A stretch of 22,358 nt of DNA from JBELHO01 sp042091375 (GTDB taxonomy: Bacteria; Pseudomonadota; Gammaproteobacteria; Enterobacterales; Alteromonadaceae): contig JBELHO010000056.1 of assembly GCA_042091375.1 (NCBI GenBank), positions 1 to 22,358 of the forward strand, read 5' to 3'. The notes under the pieces were generated by a model, which saw nothing but the letters and a program-made list of their open reading frames with translations, had not been told where the DNA came from and did no database searches. Within the stretch, counting starts at the first letter, position 1, and each line of letters starts with the position of its first letter. The position numbers were made by a program, and so were the translations under genes. Below are positions 1-7,194 of this stretch, piece by piece.

Positions 1-61
1 ATTATTTTCACTGTCGCACGATAAATTATTTTCACTGTCGCACGATAAATTATTTGCACTG
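1..61. repeat. 24-bp tandem repeat inside the CoA-transferase frame
   Basis: Two perfect 24-bp copies lie at 1-24 and 25-48. A partial third copy at 49-61 matches except for one base (T to G at 56). The unit length is a multiple of three, so the repeat encodes NNLSCDSE in frame on the minus strand. The array may continue to the left of the window, so its copy number is not known. Confidence 0.9.
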
Positions 62-225
62 GTATTAACAAAAGGTGGCCCCCATTTTCGGGTATCATCA
101 CCTTGCTCTGGCTGCTCAATTTTAATCACTTGCGCGCCTAAATCTGCCAATAATTGTGAGGCCCAAGGTCCGGCTAAAATTCGACTTAGGTCCAATACTT
201 TTATTTGATCCAATGCACCAGCCAT
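1..225 (-). CDS. CaiB/BaiF-type (family III) CoA-transferase, N-terminal fragment
   Basis: The reverse strand reads an open frame of 75 codons from an ATG at 225-223 to the window edge, so only the N-terminus is present. It begins MAGALDQIKVLDLSRILAGP, followed by a segment with ADLGAQVIKIEQP and then GDDTRKWGPPF. This is the typical start of family III CoA-transferases, which move CoA between carboxylic acids in the cytoplasm. The catalytic Asp lies further downstream and is not visible. A Shine-Dalgarno-like AGGA lies about 8 bases before the ATG. After GPPF (about residues 49-52) the expected continuation toward the conserved Asn-Arg-Asn-Lys segment is replaced by an Asn/Ser-rich stretch made of perfect 8-residue repeats (NNLSCDSE). 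Substrate cannot be told. It reads away from nagB and has no visible link to the xylan genes. The family call is strong; whether the gene is intact beyond the edge is unknown. Confidence 0.85.
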   Translation of the reverse strand, partial: MAGALDQIKVLDLSRILAGPWASQLLADLGAQVIKIEQPEQGDDTRKWGPPFVNTSANNLSCDSENNLSCDSENN

Positions 226-643
226 TGCTATATCCTAGGTCATTTGTGATAAGTGTGCTTTACGTGCTCAATATTTTATCATGGATACCAGTTAGCCAAG
301 AAGTTTATGCGTCACTTTTATAATTAATATACCTAAGTACAGATCGACAGCTGTTCGCCTTTGATTATAGTGCAATTAATTACCACCAATAAAATGATGT
401 AATTTTAAGATCAAAAGTATTTTTTTTTGGTAAAAAATCACTGATATAGCCAAAAAATACTAGTTATGATCAAAATATTATTAGATTTTCTTAATAAACC
501 CATTAGAATGGACAGCCAATGTGGCTAATGTAAACCATCATTTAATGTTTACCACGCAACAGAAATAGTCGTTTGATGTATCGCTAGCAAGCCATGGCAT
601 GCAATACCCCTAACAAACATTTTTTGAGAACAATAGGAAAGTT
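226..643. other. Intergenic region between divergent CoA-transferase gene and nagB
   Basis: A 418-base AT-rich stretch with no convincing ORF. It must carry the promoters of both flanking genes, since they diverge. It holds a T-run at about 420-428 and an inverted repeat at 530-552 (listed separately). I found no copy of the LacI-type operator seen elsewhere in the window and cannot place a promoter with confidence. Confidence 0.6.
530..552. promoter_or_regulatory. Inverted repeat upstream of nagB, possible operator
   Basis: GTAAAC at 530-535 and GTTTAC at 547-552 form a perfect 6-bp inverted repeat with an 11-base spacer, about 90 bases upstream of the nagB ATG. The position and symmetry suit a dimeric repressor. 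It does not resemble the TGTTAGCGCTAACA operators of the xylose genes, so any regulator would be a different one. Such short symmetry can occur by chance in AT-rich DNA. Confidence 0.3.
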
Positions 644-1450
644 ATGCAAGTAATTATTTATGACGATGCTAAAGGTGTTGCTGATAATGCCGCTGAATGG
701 GTAACCACTTTACTGAAAGAGAAAAAAAATCCAGTCTTAGGTTTAGCAACCGGCAGTACTCCTATTAGTTTATACCGGGTATTAGTACAGCAATATCAAG
801 CAGGACAAACCAGCTTTGCCAATGCAACCACCTTTAATCTGGATGAATATTTTGATATTGCCGACGAAAATCCACAGAGTTACCGAAGCTTTATGCAACA
901 ACATTTGTTCGATCATGTTGACATAGACCAAAACAAAACGTTTTTACCCAATTGCAAAAGCGGGCAAAATCCGCGCGAACAAGGTATTGCTTACGAAAAC
1001 GCAATATCACAAGCAGGCGGTATTGATCTTCAAATTTTAGGTATAGGTGCCAATGGTCATATAGGTTTTAATGAGCCTTCTTCAAGTTTAGCTTCCAGAA
1101 CCCGCATCAAAACCCTTACTCAGCAAACCTTAACTGATAATAGCCGGTTATTTGCAGCCGATGAAGTACAGCCAACGTTAGCGATGACTATGGGGATCGC
1201 TACCATTATGGATGCCCGTTATGTATTGCTCATGGCAACCGGTAAAAACAAGGCACAAGCAGTTAAAAGTATGATCACTGGCTCAGTGTCTGCCCATTGC
1301 CCTGCTTCTATTTTGCAAATGCATGAAAACGCGATTATTTTATTGGATAAAGAGGCGGCTTCTGCTATTGACGACCAACAGTATTGCGCTTGGGCAGATC
1401 AACAGAATAGAAAATTGAATAATCAATTTGGTCTATATCATAATTTTTGA
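644..1450 (+). CDS. nagB: Glucosamine-6-phosphate deaminase
   Basis: Converts glucosamine-6-phosphate to fructose-6-phosphate and ammonia in the cytoplasm, the last step of N-acetylglucosamine catabolism. At 268 residues it is close to E. coli NagB (266). Visible family motifs are LGLATGSTP (residues 32-40, phosphate loop), FNLDEY (64-69, with the catalytic Asp67) and GIGANGHIGFNEP (133-145, with His139 and Glu144), followed by SSSLASRTRIKTL. The E. coli Asp141 position is Asn137 here, as in the Bacillus-type sequence GRNGHIGFNEP, so this is not a defect. The start is supported by AGGAA about 5 bases before the ATG. No nagA, nagE or nagK is nearby, and the gene is flanked by a divergent CoA-transferase and a convergent lacI, so it appears to be a single-gene unit. 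Its product, fructose-6-phosphate, is also the product of the transaldolase encoded further right. Confidence 0.95.
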   Translation: MQVIIYDDAKGVADNAAEWVTTLLKEKKNPVLGLATGSTPISLYRVLVQQYQAGQTSFANATTFNLDEYFDIADENPQSYRSFMQQHLFDHVDIDQNKTFLPNCKSGQNPREQGIAYENAISQAGGIDLQILGIGANGHIGFNEPSSSLASRTRIKTLTQQTLTDNSRLFAADEVQPTLAMTMGIATIMDARYVLLMATGKNKAQAVKSMITGSVSAHCPASILQMHENAIILLDKEAASAIDDQQYCAWADQQNRKLNNQFGLYHNF

Positions 1451-1469
1451 CAAGTTAGACAATAGTATT

Positions 1470-1500
1470 GCCCATCAATCAATGGGCTAGACTTTACACT
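1470..1500 (+). terminator. Weak terminator-like hairpin after nagB
   Basis: GCCCAT (1470-1475) and ATGGGC (1482-1487) form a 6-bp stem with a 6-base loop, 20 bases after the nagB stop. The following sequence is T-rich but interrupted. It lies in the 63-base gap between convergent nagB and lacI, where a terminator is expected. The stem is short, so confidence is modest. Confidence 0.45.
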
Positions 1501-1513
1501 TTTATTAAGGGGA

Positions 1514-2536
1514 TCATCCAGATCCTCGTTCAATAAGGGTAAAGTCTAACACATGTCTGTAGTCGCAGGATCTCACTGTGTCTACCTCGTCAAACTTCCC
1601 CGAAGTTAACATCTCTATCGCCAATTCAGCCATTTCTACTATCGGTTGTTTAATCGTAGTGATCTGCGGCCAGACTGTGGTTGCCAATTGAATATCGTCA
1701 AAACCAACCACAGCCAATTGCTGTGGTACCTCAATTTGCATCGAGTGTGCCTTGGAAATTGCCGCAGCAGCCATATCATCGTTACTGGCAAAAATAGCCG
1801 TCGGTGGCGTCGGCAAAGACAGTAATTGCTCAGTGGCCACTAAACCTGATTTATAAGTAAAATTGCCTTGCACAATATACTCTGGTGAAATAGTCATTTG
1901 ATTTGATCGAAAGGCATCTAAAAACCCTTGATAGCGCAACCGACTAACGCCCTGATTTGCATCGCCGATGATGTGACCAATATACTGATGACCGTCCTTA
2001 ATTAGTCGCTCTGTCATTTCAAAAGCGGCTTGATAGTCATCCATGCATACATAGGGAGAAATATTCAAATTTTGATCGGGTGAAATTCTAACAAAGGGTA
2101 TACCTGCCTCCTTTAATGTGGCAATGATGCGACCTTGGTCACACACCGGTGGCAACAAAATCAAACCGTCAACTTGCGTGACTTCAATTAATTCCCGTAC
2201 CGAATTAACACTGCTTTCAATATCGTCTCCAGACTCATCAACAACCAAATGATAACCCTTAGCACGACAGCTTTTTAAAGCGCCCAACAAAAATTGGCTA
2301 ACATAAGAGGTACTAGGGTTATTATAAACTAAGCCAAGAAAAAATGATTTTGATCCGGCCAAGCGACGAGCTGAGACATTGGGTCGATAATTCAGTTTTT
2401 GTGCAGCCTGCAGCACAACTTCTCTGGTTTTACTACTGACCTTGTCGTCATTACTTAACACCCGCGATACAGTCATCATTGACACACCTGAGTATGTCGC
2501 GACATCCTTGATCCTAGCTCTTTTCGCATTATTCAT
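1514..2536 (-). CDS. LacI-family transcriptional regulator (paralogue 1)
   Basis: A sugar-responsive DNA-binding repressor. The helix-turn-helix spans residues 9-28 (RIKDVATYSGVSMMTVSRVL). The hinge helix lies at about 52-61 (PNVSARRLAG), and the periplasmic-binding-protein-like ligand domain from about 65 to 340 carries the motifs VDGLILLPP, SRLRYQGFLDAF, FASNDDMAAAA and GFDD. An upstream ATG at 2551 is possible. I chose the ATG at 2536 because AGAGG sits 5 bases before it and because the product, MNNAKRARIKDVA, then aligns without a gap with the second regulator, MVRAKKARIQDVA. The two proteins agree at most positions throughout. The gene lies 109 bases downstream of the TonB receptor on the same strand, with a terminator-like hairpin between them, and is convergent with nagB. 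No copy of the shared operator precedes it, so unlike its paralogue it shows no sign of autoregulation. The effector is not known; xylose or a xylo-oligosaccharide is an inference from context. Confidence 0.93.
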   Translation of the reverse strand: MNNAKRARIKDVATYSGVSMMTVSRVLSNDDKVSSKTREVVLQAAQKLNYRPNVSARRLAGSKSFFLGLVYNNPSTSYVSQFLLGALKSCRAKGYHLVVDESGDDIESSVNSVRELIEVTQVDGLILLPPVCDQGRIIATLKEAGIPFVRISPDQNLNISPYVCMDDYQAAFEMTERLIKDGHQYIGHIIGDANQGVSRLRYQGFLDAFRSNQMTISPEYIVQGNFTYKSGLVATEQLLSLPTPPTAIFASNDDMAAAAISKAHSMQIEVPQQLAVVGFDDIQLATTVWPQITTIKQPIVEMAELAIEMLTSGKFDEVDTVRSCDYRHVLDFTLIERGSG

Positions 2537-2584
2537 CATTACCTCTGGCATAAAACCATTGTAGAATATCGTTTTTTTATCATT

Positions 2585-2616
2585 AAAAAGCTGCCAATAT
2601 TGCTATTGACAGCTTT
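2585..2616 (-). terminator. Rho-independent terminator after the TonB-dependent receptor gene
   Basis: Read on the minus strand, arms at 2616-2605 and 2598-2587 form a 12-bp stem with a single G.U pair and a 6-base loop, followed by a run of five T. It starts 30 bases after the receptor stop codon and ends before the first lacI. A second, alternative pairing (2626-2632 with 2602-2608) overlaps the upstream arm. Confidence 0.75.
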
Positions 2617-2645
2617 AGCTATCGACAATAGCTTTTGTGGTTCAA

Positions 2646-5618
2646 TTAAAAGCTACCGCGAATACCAATGTTGTATCGTGCTCCAAATGCCTGAGCACTG
2701 TATAACTGGTTATCAAAACGCCCGGTTTGACGCAAAGTCGACTCGGTTAGGTTTAACCCCTCCAAGAAAATAATTGCCTGTGGGGATATTTGATAACTGA
2801 TATTAGCATCGAGCTGGCCATATGATTCAGTAAATACCGGCTCATCCGGTGCACGCAACTGATCAGTAGACGCTAAAAAGTCATCTCTCCAGTTGTACGC
2901 TAGACGCACCTGTAAACCATCTTTTTCATAAAAACCAACAAGGTTTGCCGAGTCGCTTAATCCTATTAGCGCAGTTTGTTCTTCAACACTATTTACGTCG
3001 TAAGTCACATCACCATCAACAAAGGTGGCGTTAGCCTGTAATCCAAAGCCTGTTTCGCCGAATAAATGCTGTAACGCAACTTCAACACCGTTAACTGAAG
3101 CTGAATCTTTATTGACTGGAGTCGTAATTAACCAATCAATTTCAGGGGCATTATTTACTGCAGTACCATCACATACTGGGTTGTTTGTGCCGTTAACTGG
3201 ACATTGTCCATCACCACTGCCAACGTCGCCTTGACTGGGATCGGTATAAGCTACCCCGTCTGCATTATAGAGTTTGCCCGAAGTGGTATCATTTGAAATA
3301 TAGTTATCTACCCATTTTTTGAAATATCCCAATGATGCATAGCTACCCTGATCGTAGTACCACTCAAAAGACAAATCGAAGTTAGTCGACACATAAGGTT
3401 CTAAATTCGAATTACCTTGATAAGCTAAATAAGGTCCAGCAGGTCGTGAATTAGCAATACTTACCGCAGGTCTTAGGGCAGTTAGGTCATTTCGGGTTAA
3501 ACTGCGACCCAGTGATAAACGCGTCACTATATCATCAGTGACTTCTAAACTCAGATCTAGGTTTGGTAAGAAGTACGCATAATCGCCTTCCAATTCGGTG
3601 GTACCATATACTGGCTCAGCAGCATATTGTGGTCTTAGTTCGGTTAAACTTTCATAACGCAAAGCATAAGGCGTCACTTGTGAAGTACTGCCTACCACCT
3701 CGGTTTTTTCATAGCGCATACCAAACACTACAGCCAGCGGCATATTGGCAAGTTCTAGATCAAAATCTGCTTTAGCGTAAGCCGACATGGTTGTTTCATT
3801 GATCTGATTGTAGACTTCAGGATTCCATGTTAAGCCACCAACACCTGCTTCAGCGTCAGCAATTAATGCTTTAACGTCAAATTCATAGAAATATGGGAAT
3901 AGTGAATTACTGCCGCTAAAATCACTACCGACACTGCCGCGATCAACCAAAGTCAAATCATCAGCAGAAGGGTTCCAACCACGCCCTACTGTGGTCATAT
4001 TCATTCGCCACGTGGTATCGTATTGAAAATCGATATAACCAACACCATAACTCACTGCAGATAAAGCACTGCCACCATCATTGACCCAAACAAAATCCAA
4101 TTTGTATTGATCTATGGTATTTTCAACTTCATTACCGCGACCGATAATTAAATTACCACCCACTAATGAAGCGTCATATGGACTAAGACCTGAATCACTA
4201 CCGTCATACAAATAATGAATATTGCCATTAAAACCAGGGCCTGCCCAAGATCCTTCGCTGTTTAAAATAGGCAGATCAGAGCCGTCGACATAATCCAAGG
4301 TAAACTGCCCTGCATAACATACTTCATAAGCCCAACAAGCAAAGTCAGCGTTGGTTAATAACAGAGAATTTTCGGAAATATCGCCGTCGGGTTGTGCATG
4401 CGAACTCGAGCTATGGGCGTCAAAACTCATCGACAAAGTATCATTGATCTGCCATTCAAATTTAATACCTAGCGAGTCATTTTCGGTTTCAACTTCATCG
4501 TAGTAACCAATAAAATCTGTACCGCCAGCACCGTTGACAATACTGGCAATAGTGCCATTTTCATCGGTAGCCCCGGCAACCCAGTTGCCGATCCAGTGTG
4601 CGGTTTGAAAACGCTCTACCGTAGAGCTGTAATCTGATGAAAAATAATCTAGGGTGAATTCCATGTCATCGTTGGGCTGGTATTGCAACACAACTTGCGC
4701 ATTAGTGCGTTTGCGCTCATGGTTAGAGATATCCATATTGTAATTTTGCGGCAACCAAATAGAGGTGTTATCACCTGTCATTGCAGAGACATCAATAGTT
4801 CCGCCGGCACCGCCACAATCAGGGCTAAATGGTGTGTTATAACCCAACTCACAATTACCCGCCGTTTGTCTTAACCAACCATCAGAAGCAATTATCTGTT
4901 GCGAGCTGTCTCGCTCCGATACCGAATAAGCTAATAGCGCACCAAATTTGCCATCCAAAAAAGTATTGCTGATCATCCCAGAAATTTCTGGTGTCACGCT
5001 GTCACCCTTGTCTACCGAAGTATCGGCGATACCCTTTACCGTATAAGCAGATTTAAAACCATCAAAATCAAATGGTTTTGCCGTTTCAATATTCACTGTT
5101 GCGCCAATGCCTCCAGAAGCTACAGCCGCATCAGCAGTTTTATATACTTGCACACCACTTACCGATTCAGAGGCAATTTGCTCGAAGTTAAAACTGCGAT
5201 TTTGGGTACCACCGGCACCTTCTTGTTTTGGAGAGTCAGCAAAAGGCATTGATCGACCGTTTAAGGTAACCAAGTTAAAGCTTGGTCCAAACCCACGCAC
5301 GGTGATCTGGTTACCTTCATTGTTTTTTCTATCAATTGACACCCCACTTACCCGTTGTAATGATTCTGCTAAGTTGGTATCAGGAAATTTACCAATATCT
5401 TCAGAACTGATGGCATCAACGACGCCACTGGCATTTCTTTTAATATCGGCTGCTTGAATAACTGACGAACGTATGCCCTTGACTTCGATGACTTCGACTT
5501 CGTCAGATACACCCACTGAGTCAGCGGCCATTAAACTATATGATGCTGAGCTTAGTATTGATGCTATGGTCAACGACAATATATTTGCTTTAGGTCGCAT
5601 AAAATTATTGCTTTTCAT
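2646..5618 (-). CDS. TonB-dependent outer-membrane receptor, probable xylo-oligosaccharide importer
   Basis: A 990-residue outer-membrane transporter of the long type common in Alteromonadales and Caulobacter. A signal peptide covers about residues 1-32 (a basic start, hydrophobic core at 12-31, likely cleavage near SLMAA). A TonB-box-like VEVIEVKG lies at 41-48. The plug domain at about 50-180 carries DIGKFPDTNLAESLQRVSGV and QITVRGFGPSFN, and the rest is beta-barrel ending in a C-terminal Phe (NIGIRGSF), as in outer-membrane proteins. The start is fixed by GAGGGGG about 4 bases before the ATG. No SusD-like gene is present, as expected outside Bacteroidetes. It is divergent from the GH26-GH43 operon, with one LacI-type operator on each side of the shared region, so import of xylan fragments is the natural inference; the sequence itself does not show substrate. 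TonB-dependent transport needs ExbB/ExbD/TonB from elsewhere in the genome. Confidence 0.93.
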   Translation of the reverse strand: MKSNNFMRPKANILSLTIASILSSASYSLMAADSVGVSDEVEVIEVKGIRSSVIQAADIKRNASGVVDAISSEDIGKFPDTNLAESLQRVSGVSIDRKNNEGNQITVRGFGPSFNLVTLNGRSMPFADSPKQEGAGGTQNRSFNFEQIASESVSGVQVYKTADAAVASGGIGATVNIETAKPFDFDGFKSAYTVKGIADTSVDKGDSVTPEISGMISNTFLDGKFGALLAYSVSERDSSQQIIASDGWLRQTAGNCELGYNTPFSPDCGGAGGTIDVSAMTGDNTSIWLPQNYNMDISNHERKRTNAQVVLQYQPNDDMEFTLDYFSSDYSSTVERFQTAHWIGNWVAGATDENGTIASIVNGAGGTDFIGYYDEVETENDSLGIKFEWQINDTLSMSFDAHSSSSHAQPDGDISENSLLLTNADFACWAYEVCYAGQFTLDYVDGSDLPILNSEGSWAGPGFNGNIHYLYDGSDSGLSPYDASLVGGNLIIGRGNEVENTIDQYKLDFVWVNDGGSALSAVSYGVGYIDFQYDTTWRMNMTTVGRGWNPSADDLTLVDRGSVGSDFSGSNSLFPYFYEFDVKALIADAEAGVGGLTWNPEVYNQINETTMSAYAKADFDLELANMPLAVVFGMRYEKTEVVGSTSQVTPYALRYESLTELRPQYAAEPVYGTTELEGDYAYFLPNLDLSLEVTDDIVTRLSLGRSLTRNDLTALRPAVSIANSRPAGPYLAYQGNSNLEPYVSTNFDLSFEWYYDQGSYASLGYFKKWVDNYISNDTTSGKLYNADGVAYTDPSQGDVGSGDGQCPVNGTNNPVCDGTAVNNAPEIDWLITTPVNKDSASVNGVEVALQHLFGETGFGLQANATFVDGDVTYDVNSVEEQTALIGLSDSANLVGFYEKDGLQVRLAYNWRDDFLASTDQLRAPDEPVFTESYGQLDANISYQISPQAIIFLEGLNLTESTLRQTGRFDNQLYSAQAFGARYNIGIRGSF

Positions 5619-5706
5619 GTATCCCCCTCAGGATGATGTCAAATATTAATTTTTATTGTTTTAGCAAGCGATAAATCCAGTCAATCAACAGTAACAAATC
5701 AACTAA

Positions 5707-5720
5707 TGTTAACGCTATCA
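5707..5720. promoter_or_regulatory. LacI-type operator A, upstream of the TonB receptor gene
   Basis: TGTTAACGCTATCA, an imperfect palindrome with the central CG typical of LacI-family sites, 88 bases upstream of the receptor ATG. It is identical to the site upstream of the sugar symporter (12360-12373). Confidence 0.8.
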
Positions 5721-5914
5721 TTTTGTTGTTTAAAAAACAAGCTAGCACCGAAAATAAATAAGATCAATATATTTTTTAAAGTTATTTACTATATTTGTCT
5801 GCTAAAAATTAAACAATAAACCAGCCACTTGTTTTTACCAACGACAAGTAGAAATCATAACTTACTAATATTATTATTTAATTTATTGAAAATAAATATC
5901 CTCATATTATTCAG

Positions 5915-5943
5915 TTGACATTGTGATGAGAGAAGAACATTAT
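5915..5943 (+). promoter_or_regulatory. Candidate sigma-70 promoter for the GH26-GH43-oxygenase operon
   Basis: A perfect -35 TTGACA at 5915-5920 is followed after 17 bases by CATTAT at 5938-5943 (4 of 6 matches to TATAAT). Operator B begins at the last base of the -10 element, so a bound repressor would cover the start point. Confidence 0.5.
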
Positions 5944-5956
5944 GATAGCGCTAACA
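5943..5956. promoter_or_regulatory. LacI-type operator B, upstream of the GH26 gene
   Basis: TGATAGCGCTAACA, one base away from a perfect palindrome, 24 bases before the GH26 ATG and immediately downstream of the candidate -10 element. This placement suits repression. Confidence 0.85.
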
Positions 5957-5980
5957 GTTAATATTGATTAAGATTGAGCC

Positions 5981-7165
5981 ATGACCAAAAAATTATATCT
6001 AATTAGTACGACTATTTTATTGCTTATGGCTTGCCGATCAGGTGCAAATAGCCAACATCAGGTGTTGTCTCAACCCTCTGATAAACTTGTCACTACCACA
6101 GGAAAATTTACCCCTCCTGAAGATAAATTGCTGTTATTTATAGGACAAGATTCAGATACCATTAGTGATTACATCAAGGCCATTCCTGAGGATAACATTG
6201 AAGGAGTTACCCTTTATAGCCAATTAAAGCATGCCGATCCAAGTAAAACCCTTAAAGCAATTTTCAGCCCTAATGCTTGGCAATCTGGTGGCATGGATTT
6301 TAATAAAACCTTAGCGCAAGCGCCGCAAGCAGCCCTTGCTGTAGGCTTAGCTATCGATACCTGCAACCAAGATGATCACCAAGTAAATATCAGCAAAGGT
6401 AAGTATGATAAAACCATTGCGGTGATGGTAGAACATTTTAAATCACTCGCACCGAGAAAGGTATTTTTGCGCATTGGTTATGAATTTGACGGACCATGGA
6501 ATTGTTATTCGCCTGAGCATTACCGCTCAGCCTTTCAAACAATTGCCGGTGCCATAAAAATGCGCGGTGCAGATAATATTGCTACTGTATGGCAGTCTGC
6601 CGCTTGGCCAGACAGTTACGGCAACAGTATTTATGATACCGGGTTAGCAAACCACTTAGCGCGTTGGTACCCAGGTGATGAATTCGTAGACTGGATCAGT
6701 ACTTCAGTTTTTTATCGCGATTTATCACAGTGGAACTACCCCCCACCAAGAACACCCGATCAGGGTCAGCAAGCAATTTTAGCTTTTGCCCGCAGCCATA
6801 AAAAACCAGTAATGATCGCTGAGTCGGCACCGCAAGGTTATAGAATTGGCCAATTAAGCCAAAGTGTGATCCAAGAAAATAATCCAAAAGCCGTCACCGC
6901 AGAGCAGATATGGCAAAATTGGTACCAGCCTTATTTCGATTTTATCTACAGTAACAATGACATTATCAGGGCAGTAGCCTATATAAATACCCATTGGGAC
7001 ACTCAAGCGATGTGGCAATGTCAACCGGGTATTGCCGCCGGCCAACCGGGTTGTCAACAAGGCAACTGGGGAGATACGCGGGTGCAAGCAAATGAGTTGA
7101 TAAAAAAACGTTGGCTAGGTGAAATTACCGATAGTAAAAAGTGGATCCAAAGCGGACTTTATTGA
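5981..7165 (+). CDS. Lipoprotein GH26 glycosidase, probable endo-beta-1,3-xylanase
   Basis: Predicted to cut internal bonds of beta-1,3-xylan, the cell-wall polymer of Caulerpa-type green algae and some red algae. Residues 1-18 form a lipoprotein signal with lipobox LMAC (Cys18). The +2 residue is Arg, not Asp, which suits outer-membrane anchoring. The catalytic domain covers about residues 48-390. FLRIGYEFDGPWNC (162-175) holds the likely acid/base Glu168 and VMIAESAPQG (277-286) the likely nucleophile Glu281. Segments such as IEGVTLYSQLK, YRDLSQWNYPPP and VAYINTHWD resemble, from memory, the marine beta-1,3-xylanases of GH26 rather than the mannanases of that family. No CBM31 or other binding module follows; the protein ends right after the catalytic domain. 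It is first in a three-gene operon, 29 bases before the GH43 gene. The ribosome site before the ATG is weak (TTGAG). GH26 is near certain; beta-1,3-xylan specificity is likely but unproven. Confidence 0.88.
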   Translation: MTKKLYLISTTILLLMACRSGANSQHQVLSQPSDKLVTTTGKFTPPEDKLLLFIGQDSDTISDYIKAIPEDNIEGVTLYSQLKHADPSKTLKAIFSPNAWQSGGMDFNKTLAQAPQAALAVGLAIDTCNQDDHQVNISKGKYDKTIAVMVEHFKSLAPRKVFLRIGYEFDGPWNCYSPEHYRSAFQTIAGAIKMRGADNIATVWQSAAWPDSYGNSIYDTGLANHLARWYPGDEFVDWISTSVFYRDLSQWNYPPPRTPDQGQQAILAFARSHKKPVMIAESAPQGYRIGQLSQSVIQENNPKAVTAEQIWQNWYQPYFDFIYSNNDIIRAVAYINTHWDTQAMWQCQPGIAAGQPGCQQGNWGDTRVQANELIKKRWLGEITDSKKWIQSGLY

Positions 7166-7194
7166 AATGAATTTAAATGATGTAATGAACTACA

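Larger units (their letters stand above)
5619..5980. other. Divergent promoter region, TonB receptor / GH26 operon
   Basis: A 362-base AT-rich region with no ORF. It holds two 14-bp LacI-type operators, at 5707-5720 nearer the receptor and at 5943-5956 just before the GH26 gene, and a good sigma-70-like promoter for the GH26 operon at 5915-5943. The receptor promoter could not be pinned down by eye. Confidence 0.8.

Noticed and set aside
1..61. CRISPR array
   Set aside because: The 24-bp copies are directly adjacent with no unique spacers and encode in-frame residues of a CoA-transferase.
133..225. Reading the CoA-transferase as part of the xylan locus
   Set aside because: It is separated by nagB and the first lacI, lacks the shared operator upstream, and its substrate is unknown.
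2537..2551. Start of the first lacI at 2551
   Set aside because: The ribosome site AGAGG lies downstream of this ATG, and starting at 2536 makes the N-terminus align exactly with the second regulator.
5107..5457. 116-codon plus-strand frame opposite the TonB receptor N-terminus
   Set aside because: It is antisense to the well-supported plug domain, has no recognisable domain and no ribosome site that I can see.
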